NCBI GenBank assembly: GCA_949292795.1 | Contig: CASFBR010000035.1 | Span: 1 to 39,102, forward strand | Length of the DNA stretch: 39,102 bases | Origin: an uncultured Eubacteriales bacterium | GTDB taxonomy: Bacteria; Bacillota; Clostridia; Lachnospirales; Lachnospiraceae | Reading direction: 5' to 3' | In this document: positions 1 to 7,362 of the stretch, piece after piece | Layout: each line of letters begins with the position of its first letter | Numbering within the stretch: position 1 is the first letter of the stretch | Notes under the pieces: model-generated | The model's input: only the letters and a program-made list of their open reading frames with translations | The model's database searches: none | What the model was told of the DNA's origin: nothing | Made by a program: the position numbers and the translations under genes

Positions 1-254
1 GCCGCATCTACTGCACATGATTCCGTGTAGCTATCGGGCTTCATCTTGATTGGCAGACTCACCCTCATGTACAGCCTTATATACGATTTCTGTCCGTCAG
101 ACCAGAGGTTTGCCCGTGGGTTAGTAGGTTCCCCACATCCAGCTTCCTTCAGATTCCACTTCACAATGGACACCCTTGCCTTCGGCTATATCCTTCCCAC
201 TACCGGGCGGATTTGGGACTTTCACCCTTAAGAAACGTGCGCCGCCAGGCGCAC
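1..254 (-). mobile_element. Group IIC intron, 5' portion (domain I), truncated by window edge
   Basis: Read on the minus strand from 254, the sequence starts GTGCGCC and continues with AGGGTGAAAGTCCC, GCAAGGGTGTCC, GGAATCTGAAGGAAGC and GGCAAACCTCTGGTCTGA. These blocks occur in the same order in domain I of well-studied bacterial group IIC introns such as the Oceanobacillus iheyensis intron (comparison from memory). No reverse transcriptase or domain V is visible because the element runs off the left edge. It begins about 10 nt after the stem of a rho-independent terminator, the usual target of IIC introns. The exact 5' nucleotide (254 or 257) is inferred. The small ORFs in this stretch are spurious. 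Confidence 0.78.
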
Positions 255-261
255 CACCACT

Positions 262-294
262 AAAAAGGACTGCTGTCTTTATACAGCAGTCCTT
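262..294 (-). terminator. Rho-independent terminator of the sugar-ABC ATPase gene
   Basis: Perfect 12-bp stem (265-276 with 283-294), 6-nt loop, followed on the minus strand by TTTTTA. It lies about 40 nt after the ATPase stop codon. The group II intron starts just beyond it. Confidence 0.85.
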
Positions 295-331
295 GCATAT
301 CATCCTTATAAACACGTTTTTGTAAAACGGA

Positions 332-1438
332 TTAGTTGCAGATTGTAACCTGAGTTTCTTTATCAAAGATATGAATCTTATCAACATCAAAGCAGATGTC
401 CACTTCATCGCCAGGTTTAACAACTGTACCCGGAGCCTCACGAACAGTAACATCAACGCCTTCAACCGTAACATATACGAATACTTCGGCACCGAGCATT
501 TCGTATACACGAACTGTGGAATGAACTGTGTTGTTTGCGTTTGCCTTCGGATAGGTAACAGCAGCATAAATGCACTCCGGACGAATACCAAATGTAACTT
601 CCTTGCCGATGTAATCCTTAACCTTCTCAGCCTTTTCAGGAACAACGGTAATCTTGTTCGGTCCGAATACAAGGTATGTATTGTTGCCTTCCTTCTGAAG
701 TGTGGCATCGATAAAGTTCATCTGAGGAGAACCGATGAAACCGGCAACGAATAAGTTACCCGGTCTGTCGTAAAGGTTCTGCGGAGAATCTACCTGCTGG
801 ATCACACCGTCCTTTAATACAACGATACGAGTACCAAGTGTCATAGCCTCTGTCTGGTCATGGGTTACATAGATGATCGTTGTCTGAAGTCTCTGATGCA
901 GCTTGGAAATTTCAAGACGCATCTGAACACGGAGCTTTGCATCCAGGTTTGATAACGGCTCGTCCATAAGGAATACCTTAGGCTCACGGACGATCGCACG
1001 ACCCATAGCAACACGCTGTCTCTGACCACCGGAAAGAAGCTTCGGCTTTCTGTCAAGCAGATGCTCGATGTCAAGAATACGGGCAGCTTCTTTAACACGC
1101 TTGTCGATTTCGTCCTTCGGAGTCTTTCTTAACTTAAGACCGAAAGCCATGTTATCATAGATCGACATATGCGGATAGAGAGCGTAGCTCTGGAATACCA
1201 TTGCAATATCTCTGTCCTTAGGCTCTACATCGTTCATAAGCTTGCCGTCAATGTAAAGCTCGCCCTTGCTGATCTCTTCAAGACCGGCAATCATACGAAG
1301 TGTTGTGGATTTACCACATCCAGATGGGCCTACGAAGATGATGAACTCTTTATCTTCGATCTCGAGGTTGAAATCCTTAACCGCGTTAAAGCCATTTGGA
1401 TAGATTTTGTAGATGTTCTTCAATGATAAACTTGCCAT
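332..1438 (-). CDS. ugpC: Sugar ABC transporter ATP-binding protein, UgpC/MsmX type
   Basis: Cytoplasmic ATPase that energises CUT1-type carbohydrate importers; MsmX-like proteins in Firmicutes often serve several permease pairs. Visible motifs are Walker [10 protein letters not shown] (about residues 37-45), signature LSGGQRQRV (about 134), Walker B VFLMDEP with D-loop SNLDAKL, and switch His in [12 protein letters not shown]-terminal regulatory TOBE/OB region follows (FGIRPECIY). At about 368 aa the length is normal. I start at ATG 1438 ([11 protein letters not shown], the usual family N-terminus), 10 nt after AAGGGGG; a TTG two codons upstream is possible. It stands alone between its own promoter and terminator, with no permease genes beside it, which fits a shared multi-system ATPase (inference). 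Confidence 0.93.
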   Translation of the reverse strand: MASLSLKNIYKIYPNGFNAVKDFNLEIEDKEFIIFVGPSGCGKSTTLRMIAGLEEISKGELYIDGKLMNDVEPKDRDIAMVFQSYALYPHMSIYDNMAFGLKLRKTPKDEIDKRVKEAARILDIEHLLDRKPKLLSGGQRQRVAMGRAIVREPKVFLMDEPLSNLDAKLRVQMRLEISKLHQRLQTTIIYVTHDQTEAMTLGTRIVVLKDGVIQQVDSPQNLYDRPGNLFVAGFIGSPQMNFIDATLQKEGNNTYLVFGPNKITVVPEKAEKVKDYIGKEVTFGIRPECIYAAVTYPKANANNTVHSTVRVYEMLGAEVFVYVTVEGVDVTVREAPGTVVKPGDEVDICFDVDKIHIFDKETQVTICN

Positions 1439-1494
1439 TATCAAATATCCCCCTTGTGGTTTAATAAGAAGTATGTTCTTCTGTTTTCGATAGA

Positions 1495-1523
1495 TATATA
1501 TTACACTATTTATGCCCGTTTAA
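1495..1523 (-). promoter_or_regulatory. Candidate sigma-A promoter for ugpC
   Basis: On the minus strand TTAAAC, 17 nt, TATATA, with the start site roughly 50 nt upstream of the ATG. The match to consensus is only moderate. Confidence 0.35.
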
Positions 1524-1757
1524 CCATAGCGCATTTAGACAAATAATTTTTAGGGATTTTGTTTACTTTGCCGATTCACCCATTTCTTGAACAGGTTGCC
1601 CAAACTTTTATTTCACCGTTAAAGTCTTTTATAGCAAATTGTCATTATTTTTACGAAAATATATACAAACTCTTACAAAGTGTGTAGTTTCAGCGCCCAA
1701 TTTTATCCGGAACACGTCTCAAAAACATGGAAAATCACAAAATAGAGGGGCAAATTT
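1524..1757. other. AT-rich intergenic stretch, nothing recognised
   Basis: This part of the 319-bp gap between ugpC and the DUF3878-like gene is AT-rich. I see no convincing ORF, RNA gene or terminator hairpin in it. It may hold further promoter elements for ugpC. Confidence 0.5.
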
Positions 1758-3011
1758 TTACTTGACAAGCTCCATGATAAAGTCATGCGTAAGGTCCATA
1801 ACCTGCCCTTCATCCATATCCGGGTCAATCACAAGCGCCGGGCCGATCTGGCAGCGCCGGCGGCCCTGCTCCGTAAAGCATCCGTCAATGGCGGTCATGG
1901 ATGTATCGTAAATATCCGTCTTGCGCCGTCCGAGGATCGTGCCGTGCAGCGCGGTCACTGTCAGGCAGCCGCCCACGATGCTCTCCACAAAGCTTATAAG
2001 CTCCAGCTTCTTTTTTTCATTAAGATAGGTATATTTCCGTTCATAAACCTGGGAAATCTCAATAAACTGCGCTTTTTTCTCTTTGCGGAAATCGGGATAG
2101 CTTCCCTCATATCCGCAGTCATGCATAACCGAATCAATACTGGTGCATATGATCCGGTGATTGCCCGCGTACACCGGAAGTACCTGCTTTAGCCGCGGAT
2201 ATTCAGAGGTCGCCGCCGAAAGGTTTGTTTTCAGCCATGTATAGAGAGTCTTGCCTTCTTTTTGGGTCAGCTGGCGTACAAAGCACTTAAAAAAGGCTTC
2301 CTTGTCCGTATCAAAATGCAGAAACTTCTGCTTGGACTCAAGCCATCCAAACTGCTCCATCAGGGCAATGCCCGCCTTTTTCTCGTTCTCGTTAAATTCC
2401 ATAGAATCAAGAACTTCTTTATCATAGTAAATATTGCTTCTGCCATATGCGATGACCGTCTTTTCGTGCAAAAACACGCCAAAGATCACATCAAGGAAGC
2501 GAACGGCCGGAAGTATCTTTTTTTCATATTCATTCAGCGAATCACTTCCAAGATACGACGCCTTTCCCAAAAGCGCCCGCATGGGCTCATCCATAAGACA
2601 CCACGGAATCTTTTGTGATCCCGGAACAATCTCCTGCGTATAAAAATTATAATTCCACAGCAGGATCGCTGAGCCGAGACTGTCGAAAACGAAAGAGCTC
2701 TCCCTCGGCGGGTCTTCATTTTTCAATATGTTATGAAATTTCAGCCTGAATACGCCCTCTCCCCGCTCAATACGGATATGATCCATCATGATCTCTGCCG
2801 GATGACGGCCATCCTCGATCAGAACATTATGAAATACAAGATTCAATGTAAAGGCTGTTGTGGATGCCACTTCGATTGAAAAATCTTTATTGCGTATTTT
2901 ATAGGGGATCACCTGACGGCTTTCCACAAGCTTTGAAAACAGCAGGATCGCCTGACGGTTCGCCCCCGTATAAAATCTGGAAAAATCCTTCAGAGTAAAT
3001 TCCATGCTCAT
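1758..3011 (-). CDS. Conserved protein of unknown function (possibly DUF3878)
   Basis: A 417-aa soluble-looking protein with no signal peptide and no obvious membrane segment. I do not recognise catalytic motifs. The overall character (FTLKDFSRFYTGANRQAI at the N-terminus, a cysteine-containing central part) recalls Lachnospiraceae proteins labelled DUF3878, but that assignment is from memory and tentative. Its start codon overlaps the maf stop as ATGA (3008-3011), so the two genes are probably translationally coupled and co-transcribed. An alternative ATG two codons downstream (3005) is better spaced from GAGG. No function should be inferred beyond association with Maf. Confidence 0.8.
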   Translation of the reverse strand: MSMEFTLKDFSRFYTGANRQAILLFSKLVESRQVIPYKIRNKDFSIEVASTTAFTLNLVFHNVLIEDGRHPAEIMMDHIRIERGEGVFRLKFHNILKNEDPPRESSFVFDSLGSAILLWNYNFYTQEIVPGSQKIPWCLMDEPMRALLGKASYLGSDSLNEYEKKILPAVRFLDVIFGVFLHEKTVIAYGRSNIYYDKEVLDSMEFNENEKKAGIALMEQFGWLESKQKFLHFDTDKEAFFKCFVRQLTQKEGKTLYTWLKTNLSAATSEYPRLKQVLPVYAGNHRIICTSIDSVMHDCGYEGSYPDFRKEKKAQFIEISQVYERKYTYLNEKKKLELISFVESIVGGCLTVTALHGTILGRRKTDIYDTSMTAIDGCFTEQGRRRCQIGPALVIDPDMDEGQVMDLTHDFIMELVK

Positions 3012-3613
3012 ACATCCTCACTCTGTCCAATAATATGCCACAGCTTTGCCAGGGGCAAGCCTACGACATTATAATAATCTCCCTCAATACCGCGGATAAA
3101 TACCGCGCCACGTCCCTGAATACCGTACCCGCCGGCCTTATCCATCGGTTCTTTGCTGCGGATATACCACTGCGCCTGTGCCTCTGAGATCGGATACATG
3201 TCCACTTTTGTACATTCACAAAACACCTGCCGCTGCGTCACGCCGTCCCTGCGCGTGTAAATAGCCACACCTGTGTACACCTCATGCCGGCGGCCGCTAA
3301 GACGCTTGAGCATTGATCGTGCATCGGCCGCATCTTTAGGCTTTCCGAGCCGGTCACCGTCACACACAACAATCGTGTCCGCACCGATCACCATAAAATC
3401 CCCGCCGTCTGTGATGTCTGCCAGCCGGGGCTCCTGACACAGCTTTTCAAAAATATCGCCCGCTTTCTGCTCCGCCAGAGACATAACGATTTCTTCCGGC
3501 GTATCTCCCCTCATCACCTCTTCTAAGGTGCTTGGAATGACCTGAAACGAAATCCCGGCCTGGCTAAGCAGCTCCCGCCGCCGCGGCGACGCTGATGCAA
3601 GTATAATCTTCAC
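3008..3613 (-). CDS. maf: Maf-like nucleoside triphosphate pyrophosphatase
   Basis: Maf proteins hydrolyse non-canonical or modified nucleoside triphosphates (dTTP/UTP, m7GTP and related classes) and were first linked to septum-formation inhibition. The N-terminal signature LASASPRRRELL, the central GADTIVVCDG loop and LGKPKD, and the C-terminal DKAGGYGIQGRGA are all present. Length (201 aa) is typical. The start is GTG at 3613, 9 nt after AAAGGAG. It is followed by the DUF3878-like gene with a 4-nt overlap. A promoter probably lies in the 120-nt gap upstream, but no element there is close to consensus. Confidence 0.93.
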   Translation of the reverse strand: MKIILASASPRRRELLSQAGISFQVIPSTLEEVMRGDTPEEIVMSLAEQKAGDIFEKLCQEPRLADITDGGDFMVIGADTIVVCDGDRLGKPKDAADARSMLKRLSGRRHEVYTGVAIYTRRDGVTQRQVFCECTKVDMYPISEAQAQWYIRSKEPMDKAGGYGIQGRGAVFIRGIEGDYYNVVGLPLAKLWHIIGQSEDV

Positions 3614-3736
3614 CTGTCAAAACTCCTTTTATGTGAAACATGTCCGGCCGCCCTGTCCGCTTCTTTTCCGCGCACGATTGCGGCCAGACTGTAATGAACA
3701 GATACATTCTATCATAAAATACGGCAAAAAAGAAGC

Positions 3737-4510
3737 TTAAAGTTTCAGTTCTGTCAGGTTTCTCCAAAAGCGTTTCGGCATCATCTGTATCTGAAGCTTT
3801 GGATTTGCCCGCTCAGAAATTTCGATATGTCTGAAAAATGTTTTCCACAGCGCGTCGAAGGACTGTTCCGCATCCGACAAACGGTTGATTGCCCCGGGAT
3901 TGACCGGCACATCCTTTGCGACAGCAAAGCCCTGTCCGGCTCTGTGGATGCAGGCCATCCGGCGCAGCTCGTCATAAATCACCCAGTTTTCTTCCGGAAA
4001 CCGGTCGGAAAAATGCTCGCCAAGCAGATACAGCTGCTGATGCTTTGGCGCGATCACAGCAAAAAGGATGCCGGATTCCAGCTCCCGAAACCGCACAAAG
4101 CCCATAAGCTTATCCGCCTCCCGGGCAACCTGACGCCACAGCCGGTATACGGCAAGCACATGATCATTGGCCAGCCGCTGGCATACCTGCGGGCCGGCGG
4201 CAAATCCGACATTTAAGAAACGATAAATAGCCTGGGCTTTTCCAGGCTCAGCAGCCATAGACGCATGGCGTACCCAGGACCATGCTTCCATGGAAAGCTT
4301 TTCCATCACCGCCCGCGCCACCGATTCCGCCTTTTTAATGTCCACAGGCACCTCAAAGGCATCCAAAAAAAGCGATGGTTCGTAGCTGTCCTTAAGCTCA
4401 ATTGTTATATATTTATGTCCGTATCGTGACAGATATGCGCTGTGAACAGCAGACAAAATGCCCTCCGTACTGTCGCTGCATAAAAGAATACGCGGTTTCT
4501 TATCTTCCAT
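3737..4510 (-). CDS. DUF4130 / TIGR03915-family DNA metabolism protein
   Basis: About 257 aa. The sequence (ILLCSDSTEGILSAVHSAY, then a middle with VCQRLANDHVLAVYRLWRQV, and C-terminal MPKRFWRNLTEL) matches my memory of TIGR03915, 'probable DNA metabolism protein', containing DUF4130. In proteobacteria this domain is often fused to a uracil-DNA glycosylase-like domain; here it stands alone. It lies 112 nt downstream of the radical SAM partner TIGR03916, the conserved gene pair. The start is placed at ATG 4510 (MEDKKPR), 5 nt after GGAGG; the in-frame upstream extension is a low-complexity stretch rich in N, Q and R and is unlikely to be translated. Biochemical activity is unknown. Expression is likely controlled by the LexA-type promoter upstream of the partner gene. 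Confidence 0.85.
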   Translation of the reverse strand: MEDKKPRILLCSDSTEGILSAVHSAYLSRYGHKYITIELKDSYEPSLFLDAFEVPVDIKKAESVARAVMEKLSMEAWSWVRHASMAAEPGKAQAIYRFLNVGFAAGPQVCQRLANDHVLAVYRLWRQVAREADKLMGFVRFRELESGILFAVIAPKHQQLYLLGEHFSDRFPEENWVIYDELRRMACIHRAGQGFAVAKDVPVNPGAINRLSDAEQSFDALWKTFFRHIEISERANPKLQIQMMPKRFWRNLTELKL

Positions 4511-4622
4511 AAGCTCCTCCGGTTGATTTCCCTGATTACGTTGATTTCCCCGATTACAATATATCCTGGCCATATGCCTGGCCGTAGCTTTCCCGTCTGC
4601 TAAAGCACACGGACATATCTGC

Positions 4623-6026
4623 CTATAGCTGGCCGGTGCAGGCGCTTTGCCGGTCCTGGACCGCTACCGGCGCTGTCACATGAAAATCGTCAAAAAGCGA
4701 CATCTGCCGGTAGGTCATCCCGCCGTCCCTTAAAGCGGCCGGAAGCCGCTCTCCGGCCTGTATCAGACTTTGGGCGACTGCATCCTCATCTATGCGGAAC
4801 CGGCCAAACATCCGGCCGCTGCAGGTAATGAAATAAACGGCGCGCTTAAGGACAACACCAAGCTTCTTAAGGTCTGCAAAATCAAGGACTGCCGACCGCC
4901 GCGCCTGGCATATTCTGCGTGCCGAGCGCACCCCGATACCGGGCACGCGCAGCAGCGTATAGTAATCCGCCCGGTTGACCTCCACCGGGAAGCCTTCCAG
5001 ATGGCGCACCGCCCAGTCACACTTCGGATCAAGCAGTGTATTAAAATTCGGCCGCGCCTCATCCAAAAGCTCGGATGCCTTAAAGCCGTAAAACCGAAGC
5101 AGCCAGTCCGCCTGATACAGCCGGTGCTCCCGAAGCAGCGGCGGCCCCTGAGGCAGCGCCGGGAGCAGGGCATCATTATTGACCGACACATAAGCGGAAT
5201 AAAAAACGCGCTTTAGTGAAAAGCGTTCATACAACGATTCGCTGACCTGCATGATCTGAAGGTCTGTCTCCGGTGTCGCCCCGATAATCATCTGCGTACT
5301 CTGCCCGGCAGGAACAAACTTCGGCGCATGACGGTACACGGTCAGTTCATTTTTGTTCTGGGTGATCCGGTTTTGAATCTGGCGCATCGGCGTCAATATC
5401 TTTTTGCGCGACTTCTGCGGCGCCAGCTTCATCAGGCTCTCGGCAGTCGGCAGCTCCAGATTGCAGCTCATGCGGTCGGCATAATAGCCGGCGCGTTCAA
5501 TGAGCATAGGGTCGGCTCCGGGAATGGCCTTTACATGAATATAACCGAAAAAATGAAACGTTTCCCGAAGCATCCTGACGGTCTCACAGATCAGCTCCAT
5601 CGTATGATCGGCATTTTTAACGACACCGGAGCTTAAGAAAAGCCCTTCAATATAATTTCTCCGGTAAAATCCCATCGTCAGCTCGCATATCTCCTCCGGC
5701 GTAAACGTAGCTCTTGGAACATCATTGCTGCGGCGGTTGATACAGTACCGGCAATCATAGACGCAGTCATTGGACAAAAGAATCTTAAGCAGAGAGATAC
5801 AGCGCCCATCCCCCGCAAAGCTGTGACAGATTCCGGCCGCCGCAGCGCTGCCGGTCCCCCTGCGTCCGTTTCTCCGGTCCACACCCGATGATGTGCAGGC
5901 CACATCATACTTGGCCGCATCCGCCAAAATTGCAAGCTTCTCCTGTATGTCCATCGTCTGCTGTATAGACGCCGCTCTTTGTATGTTTACCGGTTGTTGT
6001 ATATTTACCGCTTTTCCCGCATCCAT
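4623..6026 (-). CDS. Putative DNA modification/repair radical SAM protein (TIGR03916)
   Basis: About 467 aa. The radical SAM cluster motif CVYDCRYC (C-x3-C-x2-C, about residues 87-94) binds the 4Fe-4S cluster that cleaves S-adenosylmethionine. A C-terminal helix-hairpin-helix, VPGIGVRSARRI (about 360-372), suggests DNA binding. The segment DAAKYDVACTSSGVDRR near the N-terminus is typical of TIGR03916. The start is ATG 6026 (MDAGKA), 8 nt after GGAGG; longer in-frame starts would lie upstream of the predicted transcription start. The N-terminus carries a four-fold six-residue repeat. It is the first gene of an operon with the DUF4130 gene and is preceded by two LexA-type boxes. The substrate of the family is not known; a role in DNA repair is inferred. 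Confidence 0.88.
   Translation of the reverse strand: MDAGKAVNIQQPVNIQRAASIQQTMDIQEKLAILADAAKYDVACTSSGVDRRNGRRGTGSAAAAGICHSFAGDGRCISLLKILLSNDCVYDCRYCINRRSNDVPRATFTPEEICELTMGFYRRNYIEGLFLSSGVVKNADHTMELICETVRMLRETFHFFGYIHVKAIPGADPMLIERAGYYADRMSCNLELPTAESLMKLAPQKSRKKILTPMRQIQNRITQNKNELTVYRHAPKFVPAGQSTQMIIGATPETDLQIMQVSESLYERFSLKRVFYSAYVSVNNDALLPALPQGPPLLREHRLYQADWLLRFYGFKASELLDEARPNFNTLLDPKCDWAVRHLEGFPVEVNRADYYTLLRVPGIGVRSARRICQARRSAVLDFADLKKLGVVLKRAVYFITCSGRMFGRFRIDEDAVAQSLIQAGERLPAALRDGGMTYRQMSLFDDFHVTAPVAVQDRQSACTGQL
5937..6008 (-). repeat. 18-bp coding repeats in the radical SAM gene N-terminus
   Basis: Four diverged six-residue units (VNIQQP, VNIQRA, ASIQQT, MDIQEK) precede the conserved family N-terminus. 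They look like a local tandem expansion. Confidence 0.65.
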
Positions 6027-6049
6027 CGCTTCATCCTCCAGTGAATTTT

Positions 6050-6063
6050 CAAACATGTGTTCT
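6050..6063 (-). promoter_or_regulatory. LexA (SOS) box 1, downstream of -10
   Basis: Minus strand AGAACACATGTTTG matches the Bacillus/clostridial LexA consensus CGAACRNRYGTTYG at 13 of 14 positions; only the first C differs. It overlaps the predicted transcription start of the radical SAM operon. Confidence 0.7.
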
Positions 6064-6069
6064 GTTTTT

Positions 6070-6098
6070 AGTATAACATTAGAACATATGTTTGTAAA
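6070..6098 (-). promoter_or_regulatory. Promoter of the radical SAM/DUF4130 operon
   Basis: Minus strand TTTACA (6093-6098), 17-nt spacer, TATACT (6070-6075): a good sigma-A promoter. The predicted start is near 6063. One LexA-type box fills the spacer and a second sits on the start site. Confidence 0.75.
6081..6094 (+). promoter_or_regulatory. LexA (SOS) box 2, in the promoter spacer
   Basis: AGAACATATGTTTG on the plus strand matches CGAACRNRYGTTYG at 13 of 14 positions. Its centre is 31 bp from that of box 1, about three helical turns, so both would face the same side of the DNA. Confidence 0.75.
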
Positions 6099-6120
6099 CA
6101 TCTTTTTTAGAATTTCGCTT

Positions 6121-6145
6121 ACGCAACGCAGTTTCCGATACATAT
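6121..6145. repeat. Degenerate copy of the hairpin repeat
   Basis: GTTTCCGATACATATAAATA resembles the right arm of the element at 6240-6281 (GTTTCCGATGCAATAAAAAA). The left arm is not preserved. Confidence 0.4.
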
Positions 6146-6172
6146 AAATAAAAAGTTCCGCCTGCGGAACTT
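6146..6172 (-). terminator. Terminator of the rimP-to-ribF operon
   Basis: 8-bp stem AAGTTCCG/CGGAACTT with a 4-nt loop, followed on the minus strand by TTTATTT. It lies about 180 nt after ribF, beyond a hairpin repeat. Confidence 0.65.
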
Positions 6173-6239
6173 AAGCGCCAAGCGCGGTCGCTTACGCGAC
6201 AATTTTCTTATCGCGCGCGTGCGCATCCCTGGCGAAGCC
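6173..6239. other. GC-rich intergenic hairpins
   Basis: Contains the perfect small hairpin GTCGC-TTAC-GCGAC (6187-6200) and an alternating GC run (about 6211-6224). It forms part of the 327-bp gap between the radical SAM operon and ribF. No gene is evident. Confidence 0.45.
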
Positions 6240-6281
6240 TTTTTTATTGCATCGAAACGCGGTTTCCGATGCAATAAAAAA
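6240..6281. repeat. Long hairpin repeat, copy 1
   Basis: T6 then ATTGCATCG pairs with CGATGCAAT then A6. An inner AAAC/GTTT stem is offset by one bulged base and the loop is GCG. Because A residues, not T, follow the stem on both strands, it is not a standard terminator. Homologous to 37555-37596, where the stem base pairs differ in a compensating way. Confidence 0.75.
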
Positions 6282-6353
6282 CATACCTGCAAATGTATCA
6301 CTATCGTACCTTTACAGATATGTCTTTATGGCATTTTTTAACGTATGGTGCGG

Positions 6354-7349
6354 TCACAGCTTTTCCTGTGCATCCGTGCAGACATCGCTTTTATGCTGCT
6401 TCATATATTCCAGAGAATTTTTCATATCCCGGTGCATCTGTGCTTTCAGTGCTTCCAGGCTTTCAAATTTTTTCTCAGGCCGCGCAAAGTGGTAAAGCTG
6501 TACCTCGATCTGACGGCCGTAAATATTTCCATCAAAGCCATGGACATAGGTTTCCACCCTCCGGTTCTGATGCGTTGCTACGGTAGGGTTATGCCCGATA
6601 TTTGTAACCGCCGGATAAAGTCTGCGGTTGATGGTCGCCGCGGAAGCATAGACACCGTTGGGCGGCAAAAGCTTGGACGGCGCCGGCTCAAGATTGGCCG
6701 TAGGCATCCCGATCGTCCGTCCGATCTCACGGCCGTGGACGACCTCTCCGATAATGGTATATGGCATTCCAAGCATCTGGTTGGCCGTCTCAATCTCCCC
6801 CCGGGAAATCGCCGCACGGATGAGCGTCGCACTGATTTCCACTTCATCCTCCACGGTCCGGCCATCGGCATCCTTTTGAGACAGGATCGTGCGCACCTTC
6901 GGACAAATATGCGCGTTATAGCCAAGCGGCAGGCTCATTCCCAGCAGCAGGTCCGTATTACCCCGGCGTTCGCGGCCAAACCGGAAATCTTCTCCAACGA
7001 CAATGTGACGGGCTCCAAGACGTTCAATGAGCACTTCCCGGATAAAATCCGCAGCCTCCATATGTGCCGTTTCCTCCGTAAAAGGGTACTCGATGAGCAC
7101 ATCCACACCCATGCGCCCGGCCAGCACCCGGCGCTCATCCGAAGTATAGATCAGCTCCGGCTCTTTGCCACTGAGCATACAGGCAGGATTATAATTAAAC
7201 GTCAGGACAACGGATGTCATTTTATGGCTTTTATAGCTGTTGATCTTTTTGATCAGCGATTGGTGGCCAAGATGCAGACCGTCAAACTTGCCGATGGCCA
7301 CGGCTGTATTTTCCATACGAATCTCTTTCGTACCTGAAATAAAAATCAT
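6354..7349 (-). CDS. ribF: Bifunctional riboflavin kinase/FAD synthetase
   Basis: Converts riboflavin to FMN and FMN to FAD in the cytoplasm. The N-terminal nucleotidyltransferase has GKFDGLHLGHQ (about residues 20-30). The C-terminal flavokinase has GREIGRTIGMPTANL and PPNGVYA (from about residue 205). Length (about 331 aa) is near normal. The start is ATG 7349 (MIFISGTKEI), preceded by GGAG at 10 nt; the upstream in-frame extension overlaps truB and is rejected. It is the last gene of the operon, 13 nt after truB. The rpsO gene that often follows ribF is absent here. Confidence 0.94.
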   Translation of the reverse strand: MIFISGTKEIRMENTAVAIGKFDGLHLGHQSLIKKINSYKSHKMTSVVLTFNYNPACMLSGKEPELIYTSDERRVLAGRMGVDVLIEYPFTEETAHMEAADFIREVLIERLGARHIVVGEDFRFGRERRGNTDLLLGMSLPLGYNAHICPKVRTILSQKDADGRTVEDEVEISATLIRAAISRGEIETANQMLGMPYTIIGEVVHGREIGRTIGMPTANLEPAPSKLLPPNGVYASAATINRRLYPAVTNIGHNPTVATHQNRRVETYVHGFDGNIYGRQIEVQLYHFARPEKKFESLEALKAQMHRDMKNSLEYMKQHKSDVCTDAQEKL

Positions 7350-7362
7350 AGCTCTTATGCTC

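Noticed and set aside
6027-6143. 39-residue upstream extension of the radical SAM protein
   Set aside because: It would be translated from DNA upstream of the predicted transcription start and covers the LexA-type boxes.
6345-7337. 330-codon open frame on the plus strand
   Set aside because: Entirely antisense to ribF, whose motifs are unambiguous; no ribosome binding site and no recognisable domain.
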